DNA of 5,995 nucleotides, taken from assembly GCA_947470885.1 (NCBI GenBank), contig CANIXE010000150.1:1-5995 (forward strand). The letters are read 5' to 3'. Positions 1-5,972 of this stretch are shown here, piece after piece; positions within the stretch are counted from its first letter, which is position 1, and every line of letters begins with the position of its first letter. The notes below the pieces were generated by a model. The model saw only the letters and a program-made list of their open reading frames with translations. It had not been told where the DNA came from and searched no databases. The DNA is from Planctomycetota bacterium. GTDB taxonomy: Bacteria > Planctomycetota > UBA11346. Both the position numbers and the translations under genes were made by a program.

Positions 1-1118
1 CGGCAGATCGACAGGCCCAGGCCGGTGCCGGTGAAACGCTGGGCCGTGCTGACATCCCCCCGGTCGAAATCAGTGAACAAGCGGGCCTGGGCTTCGTGAC
101 TGATGCCGACTCCGGTGTCGATCACCTGGATCGTTGCGACGTCGTGGGTGTGGCGGATTTCCACGGTTACGCCCCCGCGTTCCGTGTATTTCAACCCATT
201 GCCCACCAGATTCAGCAGGATGCGGTTGATCAAGGCCCGGTCCCCGATTCCCAGCAAAGGTCCGGGGGGGCAGTGAAGGGTCAGGCGCAGACCCCGGGCC
301 CGGGCATGGGGATTCAACATGCCCATCACTTCGTGGGCCAGGGCCACCAGATCGAAGGGCACCGGGGTGACTTTCACGGATCCCGCATCGATCCGGGACA
401 GGTCGAGGATGTTCGCCACCAGATCCAGCTGAGTATCCGCGCACAGGCGGAGGGTGGAAATCAGGTCCCGGGCCTCTTCTGGCATTTGGGGATCAAGGGT
501 CAGCAAATCCGCGATGCCCAGGATGCCGGTCAATGGCCCCCGCATGTCGTGGCTCATGGCGGCGAAAAAACGGCGTTTTTCAGAGAGCAGGCGTTCGGCG
601 GCCTCCCGGGAGGCCACCGCTTCGGCGGTGCGTTCAGCCACCCGGACTTCCAGCCATTGTTTTTCCGCCTCCAACTGGCCGGTGAGGCGGAGGTTCTCCA
701 TCGCCATCGCCAGCAAAGAGGCTGCGGGGATGAGGTCCGTCAGGTCGTCACTGACCGCGGGACCATCCACCAGCAAGGCCAGAACGCCCACCAGGGAAGT
801 GCTGGTGGACACCGCCAGGAGCACGAGGGTGGCTCCTTGGTGGTTGCGAACCACCGGCCGGGCGGTTTGGAGGCACCAGCCGAAAGTGCCATCTTCCTGG
901 CTGGCCAGAACGGCTTCCGGGAGGGCGCTGGCGCCCAGGCCATACACCGTCACTAAGCGGAAATCTAAGCCATCGGGGACCCAGATGCCTGCGGCGCACA
1001 CGGGCAGGGATTCTTGAGCCTGATCATGGATCTGGACCAGGGCCCGGGGCAGGTCCCCTTCGCTGCGGAGGGTCGCCAACGCCTGGATCAGGGATTGGAG
1101 GTGCTCGGCGGTATCCAT
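1..1118 (-). CDS. Soluble GAF-like sensor histidine kinase, 3' end cut by the window edge
   Basis: I translated this by hand from an ATG at 1118-1116. The frame stays open to the left edge, giving 372 codons without a stop. Residues about 20-145 look like a GAF-type sensor fold. Residues 145-185 form a charged helical linker. The HisKA dimerisation/phosphoacceptor region follows, with the H box FFAAMSHDMRGPL and phosphoacceptor His190. The HATPase domain shows an N box (LLNLVGNGLKYT, Asn303 and Asn307), a G1 box (DTGVG, Asp334) and a G2 box (GTGLGLS, about 364-370). By family knowledge it autophosphorylates His190 and passes phosphate to a response-regulator Asp. No transmembrane segment or signal peptide is visible, so it is probably cytosolic. 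It starts two bases after the HDOD gene's stop codon, so the two are probably cotranscribed. The ribosome site is weak. Only the end of the ATPase domain and any C-terminal receiver domain are missing. The kinase call is very secure; the input signal is unknown. Confidence 0.95.
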   Translation of the reverse strand, partial: MDTAEHLQSLIQALATLRSEGDLPRALVQIHDQAQESLPVCAAGIWVPDGLDFRLVTVYGLGASALPEAVLASQEDGTFGWCLQTARPVVRNHQGATLVLLAVSTSTSLVGVLALLVDGPAVSDDLTDLIPAASLLAMAMENLRLTGQLEAEKQWLEVRVAERTAEAVASREAAERLLSEKRRFFAAMSHDMRGPLTGILGIADLLTLDPQMPEEARDLISTLRLCADTQLDLVANILDLSRIDAGSVKVTPVPFDLVALAHEVMGMLNPHARARGLRLTLHCPPGPLLGIGDRALINRILLNLVGNGLKYTERGGVTVEIRHTHDVATIQVIDTGVGISHEAQARLFTDFDRGDVSTAQRFTGTGLGLSIC

Positions 1119-1120
1119 GG

Positions 1121-1966
1121 CTAGGTCGCCGCCAGGAACATGCGTTCGGTATGTTCGAGGACGGCCTCGCTGTCCCGGATCACCGCCTCCATGCTGGCCA
1201 CCGTCAGGCCCAGGGCCTCCCAGCTGGCGCCCCCCAGGGGCGGAACTTTGCATTCGCCGCTGTCCCCCAGTTCCAAGGCGTGGCAGATCACGTCGGCCAC
1301 ATGGACCGTGGCGGCATCCGCCCCCTGGGGGCAGGCGTGGTGGCTGCCCACCGCCTCATAAATCCCCTTGGGCAGACCCATCTGGCGCAGGAGTTCCATG
1401 CCGATGTCGGAATGGTCGATGCCAAAAAGGCTACGTTCGCAGGCCGCCAGGCTTTGATTGGTCACCCGGTGGAGTTCCAGGGCGGCCTTGGCCAGGTCCG
1501 GCTGGGTTTGGAACAGGACCAGGCTGCCCACCTCGTGGAGCAGGCCCATCAGGAACAGGCGTTCCGGATTGAATTCCCGACGCTTGGCGGCGATGCCCCG
1601 GCCCATGATCGCCACCCCCAGGGAATGGCGCCAGAACGAGGCGGGGTCGACCCCGGCAGCGGTCAGGCCGGCGAAGTGGTCCAGGGCCAGCATCGCCAAC
1701 GCCAGGTCGCGCATGTGCTTGGTGCCCAGAATCATCACCGCCCGGTCGATTTCATCGATCCGGCCGGGGAAACCCAGCATCGGGCTGTTGGCGATCTTCA
1801 GCAGGCGGGTCACCAGGGCGGGGTCGACCCGGATCACTTCGACGATGCCTTCCATCGTGATGTGCTGGTCGTTCATCGTTTCATTGATGCGGTTGAACAC
1901 CGTCGGCGGCGAAGCCAGTTTGCCCGCCGAGGCCACCAATTTCTGGGCGTCCAGTTTCTCAGCCAT
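1121..1966 (-). CDS. HDOD-domain signalling protein
   Basis: This 281-residue protein matches the HDOD family, catalytically degenerate relatives of HD phosphohydrolases that act as scaffolds in signalling. The start of the domain is LASPPTVFNRI (about 18-28). Next come VIRVDPALVTRLLKIANSP (44-62), RAVMILGTKHMRDLAL (75-90) and FWRHS (111-115). The segment LFLMGLLHEVG (137-147) occupies the place of the usual HD motif but reads His144-Glu145, so metal-dependent hydrolysis is unlikely. I chose the ATG at 1966-1964 because MAEKL begins just before the domain and the ATG overlaps the upstream stop (ATGGCTGA, 8 bases). A 12-codon upstream extension (start at 2002) would overlap that gene further. 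AAGG lies about 10 bases upstream as a weak ribosome site. It sits between an adaptor-like protein and a histidine kinase, which suggests it links an input to the kinase. The family call is firm; the ligand and partner are unknown. Confidence 0.93.
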   Translation of the reverse strand: MAEKLDAQKLVASAGKLASPPTVFNRINETMNDQHITMEGIVEVIRVDPALVTRLLKIANSPMLGFPGRIDEIDRAVMILGTKHMRDLALAMLALDHFAGLTAAGVDPASFWRHSLGVAIMGRGIAAKRREFNPERLFLMGLLHEVGSLVLFQTQPDLAKAALELHRVTNQSLAACERSLFGIDHSDIGMELLRQMGLPKGIYEAVGSHHACPQGADAATVHVADVICHALELGDSGECKVPPLGGASWEALGLTVASMEAVIRDSEAVLEHTERMFLAAT

Positions 1967-2417
1967 CGGCGGCCTTGGGTTTGCTCTGGTGCTGGGGCGC
2001 ATTCCACAGCTTGGCCTTGCGCAGCAGGGCCATCCGCGCCAGGTCCTTCAGTAGGGGATGGCCGGTGCCAGCCACGACGAACAGTTTCTTCACGTTCTCG
2101 CCGGCGACCATGAGCTTTTGGACTTCGGCTTGGCGGGCGAGGTTGGGGATGGACGTGGTGCCCGTCCCCGTCCCCGAGGACGTGGGTTGGGCGACCGGCG
2201 GCGAGGTGGACAGTGCAGGGCTCGGCGTCACCGGGACGGTGGCCGACGCACCCGGGGGTACCACATCGGCCCCGGGAATGCCCCAGGTCCGCAACGCGTG
2301 GATGTGCTTGGCTTCCAGCACCGTCCCGGGGGGAATGATGACCCGACCGTCCACGGCCTTGATGGGCTGGGCAACCACCATTCCTGGCTTCAATTCAGTG
2401 GCGGGGCAGAAGGCCAT
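1959..2417 (-). CDS. Small HDOD/HD-GYP-associated regulatory-domain protein
   Basis: This 152-residue protein has two conserved-looking parts joined by a linker. Residues 7-52 read TELKPGMVVAQPI, then DGRVIIPPGTVL, then HIHALRTWGI. This is the short module (GM + DG + GT.L + L..WGI) found at the N-terminus of many HD-GYP and HDOD regulators, here as a separate protein. Residues 53-90 are a Pro/Ser/Thr/Gly-rich linker including a GTGTGT run. Residues 91-137 form a helical region with LF...GTGHPLLKDLARMALLRKAKL, which resembles the tail that follows the same module in related proteins. The start at ATG 2417-2415 (MAFCPATEL) places the module right at the N-terminus. A longer in-frame extension to 2549 would run back through the upstream gene's stop region, and its residues do not look conserved. 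The ribosome site is poor. It overlaps the HDOD gene by 8 bases, so the two are probably made together. Biochemical role unknown; an adaptor or sensor for the HDOD protein is my inference. Confidence 0.8.
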   Translation of the reverse strand: MAFCPATELKPGMVVAQPIKAVDGRVIIPPGTVLEAKHIHALRTWGIPGADVVPPGASATVPVTPSPALSTSPPVAQPTSSGTGTGTTSIPNLARQAEVQKLMVAGENVKKLFVVAGTGHPLLKDLARMALLRKAKLWNAPQHQSKPKAADG

Positions 2418-2453
2418 GTGGGAGACCGTACATCGGAAAGCTTGGCCCCGCAA

Positions 2454-2472
2454 GTTGCTGGCCTGCAGCAAC
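2454..2472 (-). other. Perfect 7-bp hairpin in the gap after the membrane-protein gene
   Basis: On the minus strand GTTGCTG, a 5-base loop CAGGC and CAGCAAC form a perfect stem-loop, 12 bases after the stop codon at 2487-2485. No T-run follows (the next bases are TTGCGGGG), so it is not a standard intrinsic terminator. It could be an mRNA processing or stability element, a partial attenuator before the HDOD/kinase genes, or chance in GC-rich DNA. Its position in the only sizeable gap of this gene set is the main reason to list it. Confidence 0.4.
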
Positions 2473-2484
2473 CCAGGGAATCGT

Positions 2485-3105
2485 TCAGTGGCTGGCGGGA
2501 ACGGGCAGTTGTACAGGATCGGCGGGCGCCACGGGATCGCCAGCGGCATCTTGGCGGATCCGTTCCTCCCGGGTGTTGTGGACCGGGTCGGTGTTGCGGA
2601 GGAGGATCTGGCCGAGGGTCCCCAGGCCCTGGTCCAGGACTTGGCTCAGGTCAGCACTGAGGGTTTCCATGGCTTTGGGGTCGTTGAAATCCAGTTTGCC
2701 CCATTTTTCTTTGAGTTTGCCCTGTTCCGCCAGCAGGCCCAGGGCCTGGTTCATCACGTTCGCTTCGTGTTCCGCCTGGGTCTGCTTCGGCTGGTAATGG
2801 ACCGCTCGGGCGGCGTCCTCCCGGGTCTTCTGCCAAGCCTGGTTCCGGGCCAGTTCCCGCTGGTAGGCCAGTTTCACTTCCGTGTATTCCGCATCCCGGG
2901 CGGTGATCCAGTCCTGGGCCATGGTGATCCCTTGGACCACACCCCAGGTTCCCAGGCCCATGGTGATCAGGGCTAGACCCAGCACCGGCCAGAGCCAACG
3001 CCGCCGCCGCCGGGTCAGTTCAGCCCGTTCCCCGGCGAGGATTTTCTCCACACGCTCCTGAACCAGGGCGGAGATCATTTCGTGGTCTGCGGGATCCAAC
3101 GCCAT
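2485..3105 (-). CDS. Single-pass membrane protein of unknown function
   Basis: I do not recognise a family. From ATG 3105-3103 the product is 206 residues. Residues 1-37 are cytoplasmic-looking and end in a strongly basic TRRRRR stretch. Residues about 38-60 form one hydrophobic segment (WLWPVLGLALITMGLGTWG). The rest is hydrophilic and mostly helical (about 65-185, Gln/Glu/Lys/Ala-rich, possible coiled coil), with a Pro-rich tail PVAPADPVQLPVP. By the positive-inside rule the N-terminus is inside and the long C-terminal part faces the periplasm. A GTG at 3171 would add 22 residues but would overlap the divergent phosphatase start; the ATG leaves a clear intergenic gap. It is the first minus-strand gene, 67 bp upstream of the regulatory-domain gene. 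It may share a transcript with the HDOD/kinase genes, but the gap makes this less certain. Coding status is supported by consistent codon-position GC and by its fit between neighbours. Confidence 0.75.
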   Translation of the reverse strand: MALDPADHEMISALVQERVEKILAGERAELTRRRRRWLWPVLGLALITMGLGTWGVVQGITMAQDWITARDAEYTEVKLAYQRELARNQAWQKTREDAARAVHYQPKQTQAEHEANVMNQALGLLAEQGKLKEKWGKLDFNDPKAMETLSADLSQVLDQGLGTLGQILLRNTDPVHNTREERIRQDAAGDPVAPADPVQLPVPASH

Positions 3106-3158
3106 GGCCTGACCATAGCGGCCATTGAAGCCCGGGCGACCGGGGGCAGCCTGCGCCG
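3106..3158. promoter_or_regulatory. Divergent intergenic region, presumed to hold both promoters
   Basis: This 53-bp gap lies between the start codons of the two divergent gene sets, so at least one promoter is expected in or near it. I could not find a convincing -35/-10 pair on either strand. It contains an inverted repeat, ATGGCC (3104-3109) and GGCCAT (3120-3125), 10 bases apart and touching the minus-strand start codon. It also holds a short GC hairpin at 3131-3144. Any promoter may extend into the first codons of the opposite gene. Confidence 0.4.
3131..3144 (+). other. Short GC hairpin with a GNRA-type loop in the phosphatase leader
   Basis: In plus-strand RNA, CCCGG and CCGGG pair around a GCGA loop, which fits the stable GNRA tetraloop class. 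The hairpin ends 14 bases before the ATG at 3159, close to where ribosomes would bind, and no clear Shine-Dalgarno sequence is visible. It could affect translation, but five-base GC stems arise easily by chance here. Confidence 0.3.
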
Positions 3159-3995
3159 ATGCCTGGCGCACCGCTCACCGTCCTCTCCCTTGCCGACCGT
3201 CGGTCGATCCTCCGGGATGTCCGGGAGCTGACCGTGGGGGTGGGAGCCGAAATCCTTCGCCTGCGGGCGGGCCTGATGACCCAGACCTCCAAGGGCGGGG
3301 TGGACATGGTCACTGCGGCTGACGTCCATGCGGAAACCTTGCTGACCGACGGCCTGGCCCGGTTGTTCCCCGGGCACCGGATTGCCGCTGAGGAAGGTAC
3401 CCGGCGGGGTCCCGCCGACAGCCCGTGGATCTGGCATGTGGATCCCCTGGATGGCACGGCGAATTTCAGCCGGGGACTGCCCTACTGGATGCACAGCGTG
3501 GGCCTGTCCTACGGCGATACCCCGGTGCTGGGGGTGCTCCACGGACCGGAATGCGGCCTGACGGTCTGGGGCGGGGATCAGGTGGGGGGATTTTTCGCAA
3601 CTGGGTCCGGTGAGGAACCCCTGGTGCCGGCCACCCCGCCGGGGGAGCCCAAGACCTGGATCGTCGCCACCGACTGGCCCTGGGATCTGGATGAACGGCA
3701 GCGGACCAATCGTCTCATCGACCACCTGTCCCGCCGGGTCCGCCAGTACAAATCCCTGGGTTCGGCGGCGGTGGATCTGTCCCATGTCGCCCTTGGCCGG
3801 GTGGATGGTTATTGCATCAGCAAGATCTTCCCCTGGGACCAGGCCGCGGGGGCTGCCATCTGCGCCGCCCTGGGCTACGAGCTGCGCCGCTGGGATGGTT
3901 CCCCCTGGGACCTGCGGCATCAGGACATTGCCGTCTGCCGCCCGGGGATGTGGCCGGTATTGGCGGACGGCCTGTCGGCGGAAAGCCACACCTGA
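3159..3995 (+). CDS. Inositol monophosphatase-family phosphatase
   Basis: This 278-residue protein carries the full metal-binding set of the Mg2+-dependent, Li+-sensitive IMPase superfamily. Glu78 lies in AAEEG (the position of GEES in classical members). Asp95 and Asp98 lie in WHVDPLDGTANF, with Thr100 also conserved. Asp227 lies in PWDQAAGAAICAALG. Length is close to the usual 260-280. The family removes phosphate from small sugar or alcohol phosphates; members include inositol-1-phosphatase, HisN-type histidinol-phosphatase and CysQ-type nucleotidases, and motifs alone do not settle the substrate here. The sequence after the DG motif (NFSRGLPYWMHSVGLSYGD) is typical of IMPase/HisN-like proteins. 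The ATG at 3159 starts the plus-strand set; the ribosome site is weak and the leader carries a short hairpin. Its stop overlaps the RsmE start by one base (TGATG), implying coupled translation. No signal peptide, so cytosolic. Confidence 0.95.
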   Translation: MPGAPLTVLSLADRRSILRDVRELTVGVGAEILRLRAGLMTQTSKGGVDMVTAADVHAETLLTDGLARLFPGHRIAAEEGTRRGPADSPWIWHVDPLDGTANFSRGLPYWMHSVGLSYGDTPVLGVLHGPECGLTVWGGDQVGGFFATGSGEEPLVPATPPGEPKTWIVATDWPWDLDERQRTNRLIDHLSRRVRQYKSLGSAAVDLSHVALGRVDGYCISKIFPWDQAAGAAICAALGYELRRWDGSPWDLRHQDIAVCRPGMWPVLADGLSAESHT

Positions 3996-4687
3996 TGCGC
4001 ACCCTGCTGGTATCCCCGCCCCTGGTGGCCGGGCCGTTCCGGGTGGAGGGTGAAGAGGCCCACCACGCCCGCACGGTGTTGCGCCTGGAACCCGGTGACC
4101 GGGTACGTCTGGCGGATGGCGCTGGTGGCCAAGCCGAAGCCATGATCACCGGGGTCGCCCGCCACCACCTGGAACTGCTGGTGGAGCCGCCGTCGGCGGT
4201 GCCCGAGCCCGCGGCGGCGGTCCTCACCGTCGCCCTCGCCCCACCCAAGGGGGACCGCCTGGGGGATTGCATCCGCGGCCTCACCGAACTGGGGGTTGGG
4301 GGTATTACCCTGTTGGCCACCGCCCGGGGTGAACGCCTGCCAGGGAATCTGGACCGCTTGCAGCGGATCGCCGGGGAAGCGTTGAAACAGTGCGGCCGGG
4401 GGCGTGTACCAGTGATTGCGGGGCCGACGGCCTTGCCTGATCTGGCACGGGAAGGCCGGTCCCTTACTGTCCTCGACCGGGATGGTGCCGCCCCCGCGCC
4501 AGGTTTGCCCCGACCTGCCACGTTGGTGATCGGACCGGAGGGGGGGCTCACCACCGCTGAGCTGGATCTGCTGGCGGGGGCCGGGGCCCGGCGTGTCCGG
4601 TTGGCCGCGCCGATCCTGCGCATAGAAACTGCCGCCATCGCCGCTGCCGCGGTCTGGACCGCCACATGGGAGAACCACCGTCCGTGA
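3995..4687 (+). CDS. rsmE: 16S rRNA m3U1498 methyltransferase RsmE
   Basis: RsmE uses S-adenosylmethionine to methylate N3 of U1498 in helix 44 of 16S rRNA, at the decoding site. This 230-residue protein is slightly shorter than most relatives (about 240-250). It has the N-terminal PUA-like part with EAHHARTVLRLEPGDRV (21-37). The SPOUT knot domain follows: PPKGDRL (83-89), LTELGV (96-101), GEALKQCGRGRVPVI (127-141), the SAM-binding loop IGPEGG (179-184) and ILRIETA (207-213). The usual LG.R before ILR reads LAAP here, a mild divergence in the knot; the core residues Arg209, Glu211 and Thr212 remain. The start ATG at 3995 overlaps the phosphatase stop, and GGAAAG lies nine bases upstream as a fair ribosome site. 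The stop at 4685-4687 overlaps the next gene. The assignment is secure. Confidence 0.95.
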   Translation: MRTLLVSPPLVAGPFRVEGEEAHHARTVLRLEPGDRVRLADGAGGQAEAMITGVARHHLELLVEPPSAVPEPAAAVLTVALAPPKGDRLGDCIRGLTELGVGGITLLATARGERLPGNLDRLQRIAGEALKQCGRGRVPVIAGPTALPDLAREGRSLTVLDRDGAAPAPGLPRPATLVIGPEGGLTTAELDLLAGAGARRVRLAAPILRIETAAIAAAAVWTATWENHRP

Positions 4688-5142
4688 CTGATTCCGCCGC
4701 CGCCCCCGTTCCTGCCCCCCAGCCCGAGCCTTCCGTTCCGGTGGCTTCCCCGGCAAAAACCGGTTGGGCTTTCACCGACCCCGGCTGCCGTACCGATGTC
4801 CGGGTAGGCGCCCTGCTGGTCCTGATCGCGGTCTTCCTGTGGTTGTGGTTCGGCCCGACCACCTCGGCCCGGATCTACCTGGCCGGGTGCCCCTTCCTGC
4901 TTTGGGGGATCCCCTGGCAGGCTTTCCAGGCCCGGGCCGGCCGGCCGGGGTATCCCTGGAAGCTGGGCTTGGCGATGGCCACCCTGGGGGGTGCGATGTG
5001 GCCAGACCTGCGTTACCGGGAGGTCCCCGGCGGCCCCATCGAAGTCCAGATCATCGCGCCCTTGTTGTTGGCGGCGGGCCTGTGGATCATCCTCTGGTGG
5101 CCGGTGGCGGTCCTGGGCCGGGGCGGGAACACGCGGCCATGA
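4684..5142 (+). CDS. Small multi-pass membrane protein of unknown function
   Basis: I recognise no family. From GTG 4684 the product is 152 residues. Residues 1-26 are a Pro/Ala-rich cytoplasmic-looking leader. Hydrophobic segments follow at about 42-57 (GALLVLIAVFLWLWFG), 64-82 (a Trp/Pro-bearing segment), 92-106 (weaker) and 121-145 (IIAPLLLAAGLWIILWW), so three or four membrane passes. The start is uncertain. GTG 4684 gives a GTGA overlap with the rsmE stop and has GGAG 11 bases upstream. The ATG at 4666 would add six residues with a poorer ribosome site and a 22-base overlap. Its stop overlaps the next gene's ATG (ATGA). Being locked between rsmE and a pilus-like gene suggests an envelope role, possibly with the downstream assembly proteins, but nothing in the sequence proves it. 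Confidence 0.75.
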   Translation: MTDSAAAPVPAPQPEPSVPVASPAKTGWAFTDPGCRTDVRVGALLVLIAVFLWLWFGPTTSARIYLAGCPFLLWGIPWQAFQARAGRPGYPWKLGLAMATLGGAMWPDLRYREVPGGPIEVQIIAPLLLAAGLWIILWWPVAVLGRGGNTRP

Positions 5143-5972
5143 CCCCGTCTGAGAACAAATTGGCCGGGGCGGCGGCCCTGGTGGTGGCCATCGCTGGGAT
5201 CTCTACCTGGTGGTTCCTAGGCCAGGCCGCGGCCGACCAGGAGGCCACCACCACCGCCGTGAAGACGTTGTCGACGCTCCCCGCGAGCCCCCAAGAGGTG
5301 GCCAGCCTGGAAAATGCGGCCAAGGCCCAGGAAACGGAATTGGCCCAGGTCGTCACCTTGGTCGCCCCGCCCTTGAAGCCGGAATACCTGGTCAACGACG
5401 CGGTATCCGCCGCCGCCCGGGTTCGCAGTGATCTGGTGGCCGTGCGCACCCGGGCCGAAAGCGCCAAGATCGCCCTGCCGGGCAGCTTGCCCTTTGAAAC
5501 GGGATTGGACCCCGATGACGCGGTGCGCTCCCTCCAGCTTGCCCACCTGGCCTTGTTGCGGACCACCCTGGACAGTCTCTTGGACGTCGGTGTCGCCAAG
5601 GTTAATGCCGTCAGTCCTGGTCGGTCCTGGTTGGCCCCGGTCGCCACCGGATCGAAGAATCCCCTGGCTGCCCTCAGTGCCGAATTGGATCTGGAGTTTG
5701 AACCCGAGGCCTTGGGATCCTGGCTCAAGGCCCTGGCAGAGGGCCGTCCGGCGGGTCTGACCCTCCGGGCCGTCCAGATCGAACCGGCGAAGGCCGTGAA
5801 GGAGGTCCAGCTCCGCAAGGTCAAGGCTACGGTGGTCCTCTTGACCCAGGCCCGGCCGGAATGGCGCCTGATTCCCGAAGCGATCACCGCCGGGACCATG
5901 GTCCCTGGGGCCGCCAGTACCATCGCACCCCCGGCCCGGGGACTGGGCAGCAGCAAACGGGTGGGCCAATGA
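5139..5972 (+). CDS. PilO/Amuc_1100-like pilus-assembly protein
   Basis: This 277-residue protein has the layout of Amuc_1100-type pilus-like proteins and, more loosely, PilO/GspM of type IV pili and type II secretion. A short cytoplasmic N-terminus leads to one membrane helix (about 9-29, GAAALVVAIAGISTWWFLG). A helical, Ala/Gln-rich stretch follows (33-115). Then come a long helix LAHLALLRTTLDSLLDVGVAKVN (134-156) and a ferredoxin-like region, ELDLEFEPEALGSWLKALAEG (182-202) and LTLRAVQIEP (207-216). The pattern ELxxxFe.xALxxxLxxLA...lRaVqie is what I recall for these families. Family members sit in the inner membrane with the body in the periplasm, helping build a pilus-like fibre platform. 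The tail (245-277) is Ala/Pro/Gly-rich and probably disordered. Start and stop both form ATGA overlaps with neighbours. The match rests on layout and remembered motifs, not an alignment; a generic envelope protein is the alternative. Confidence 0.8.
   Translation: MTPSENKLAGAAALVVAIAGISTWWFLGQAAADQEATTTAVKTLSTLPASPQEVASLENAAKAQETELAQVVTLVAPPLKPEYLVNDAVSAAARVRSDLVAVRTRAESAKIALPGSLPFETGLDPDDAVRSLQLAHLALLRTTLDSLLDVGVAKVNAVSPGRSWLAPVATGSKNPLAALSAELDLEFEPEALGSWLKALAEGRPAGLTLRAVQIEPAKAVKEVQLRKVKATVVLLTQARPEWRLIPEAITAGTMVPGAASTIAPPARGLGSSKRVGQ

Noticed and set aside
96..956. Long plus-strand open frame of 286 codons over the kinase gene
   Set aside because: It is antisense to a kinase whose H, N, G1 and G2 boxes are all visible on the minus strand; its Gln/His/Gly-rich product is typical of shadow frames in GC-rich DNA.
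1642..1655. 14-bp palindrome CGGGGTCGACCCCG with a near copy at 1820-1830
   Set aside because: Both lie inside the HDOD gene and encode VDPA (in RVDPAL and GVDPAS) using the same GC-rich codons, so coding explains the repeat; no regulatory context.
1151..2113. Plus-strand open frame of 320 codons over the HDOD gene
   Set aside because: The minus strand encodes a clear HDOD protein; this frame has no recognisable domain and runs across the boundary of two real genes.
2160..2182. Short tandem repeat of CCCGTC-like units
   Set aside because: It encodes the GTGTGT stretch of the linker in the small regulatory protein; too short to be a genuine repeat element.
2418..2446. Weak promoter-like pair TTGCGG / TACGGT (17-base spacing) on the minus strand before the gene starting at 2417
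   Set aside because: Only three of six bases match consensus in each box, which is expected by chance; it also lies too close to the start codon to stand alone.
3075..3989. Minus-strand open frame of 304 codons over the phosphatase gene
   Set aside because: The plus strand carries the full IMPase motif set; the antisense product is low complexity and also overlaps the start of the membrane-protein gene.
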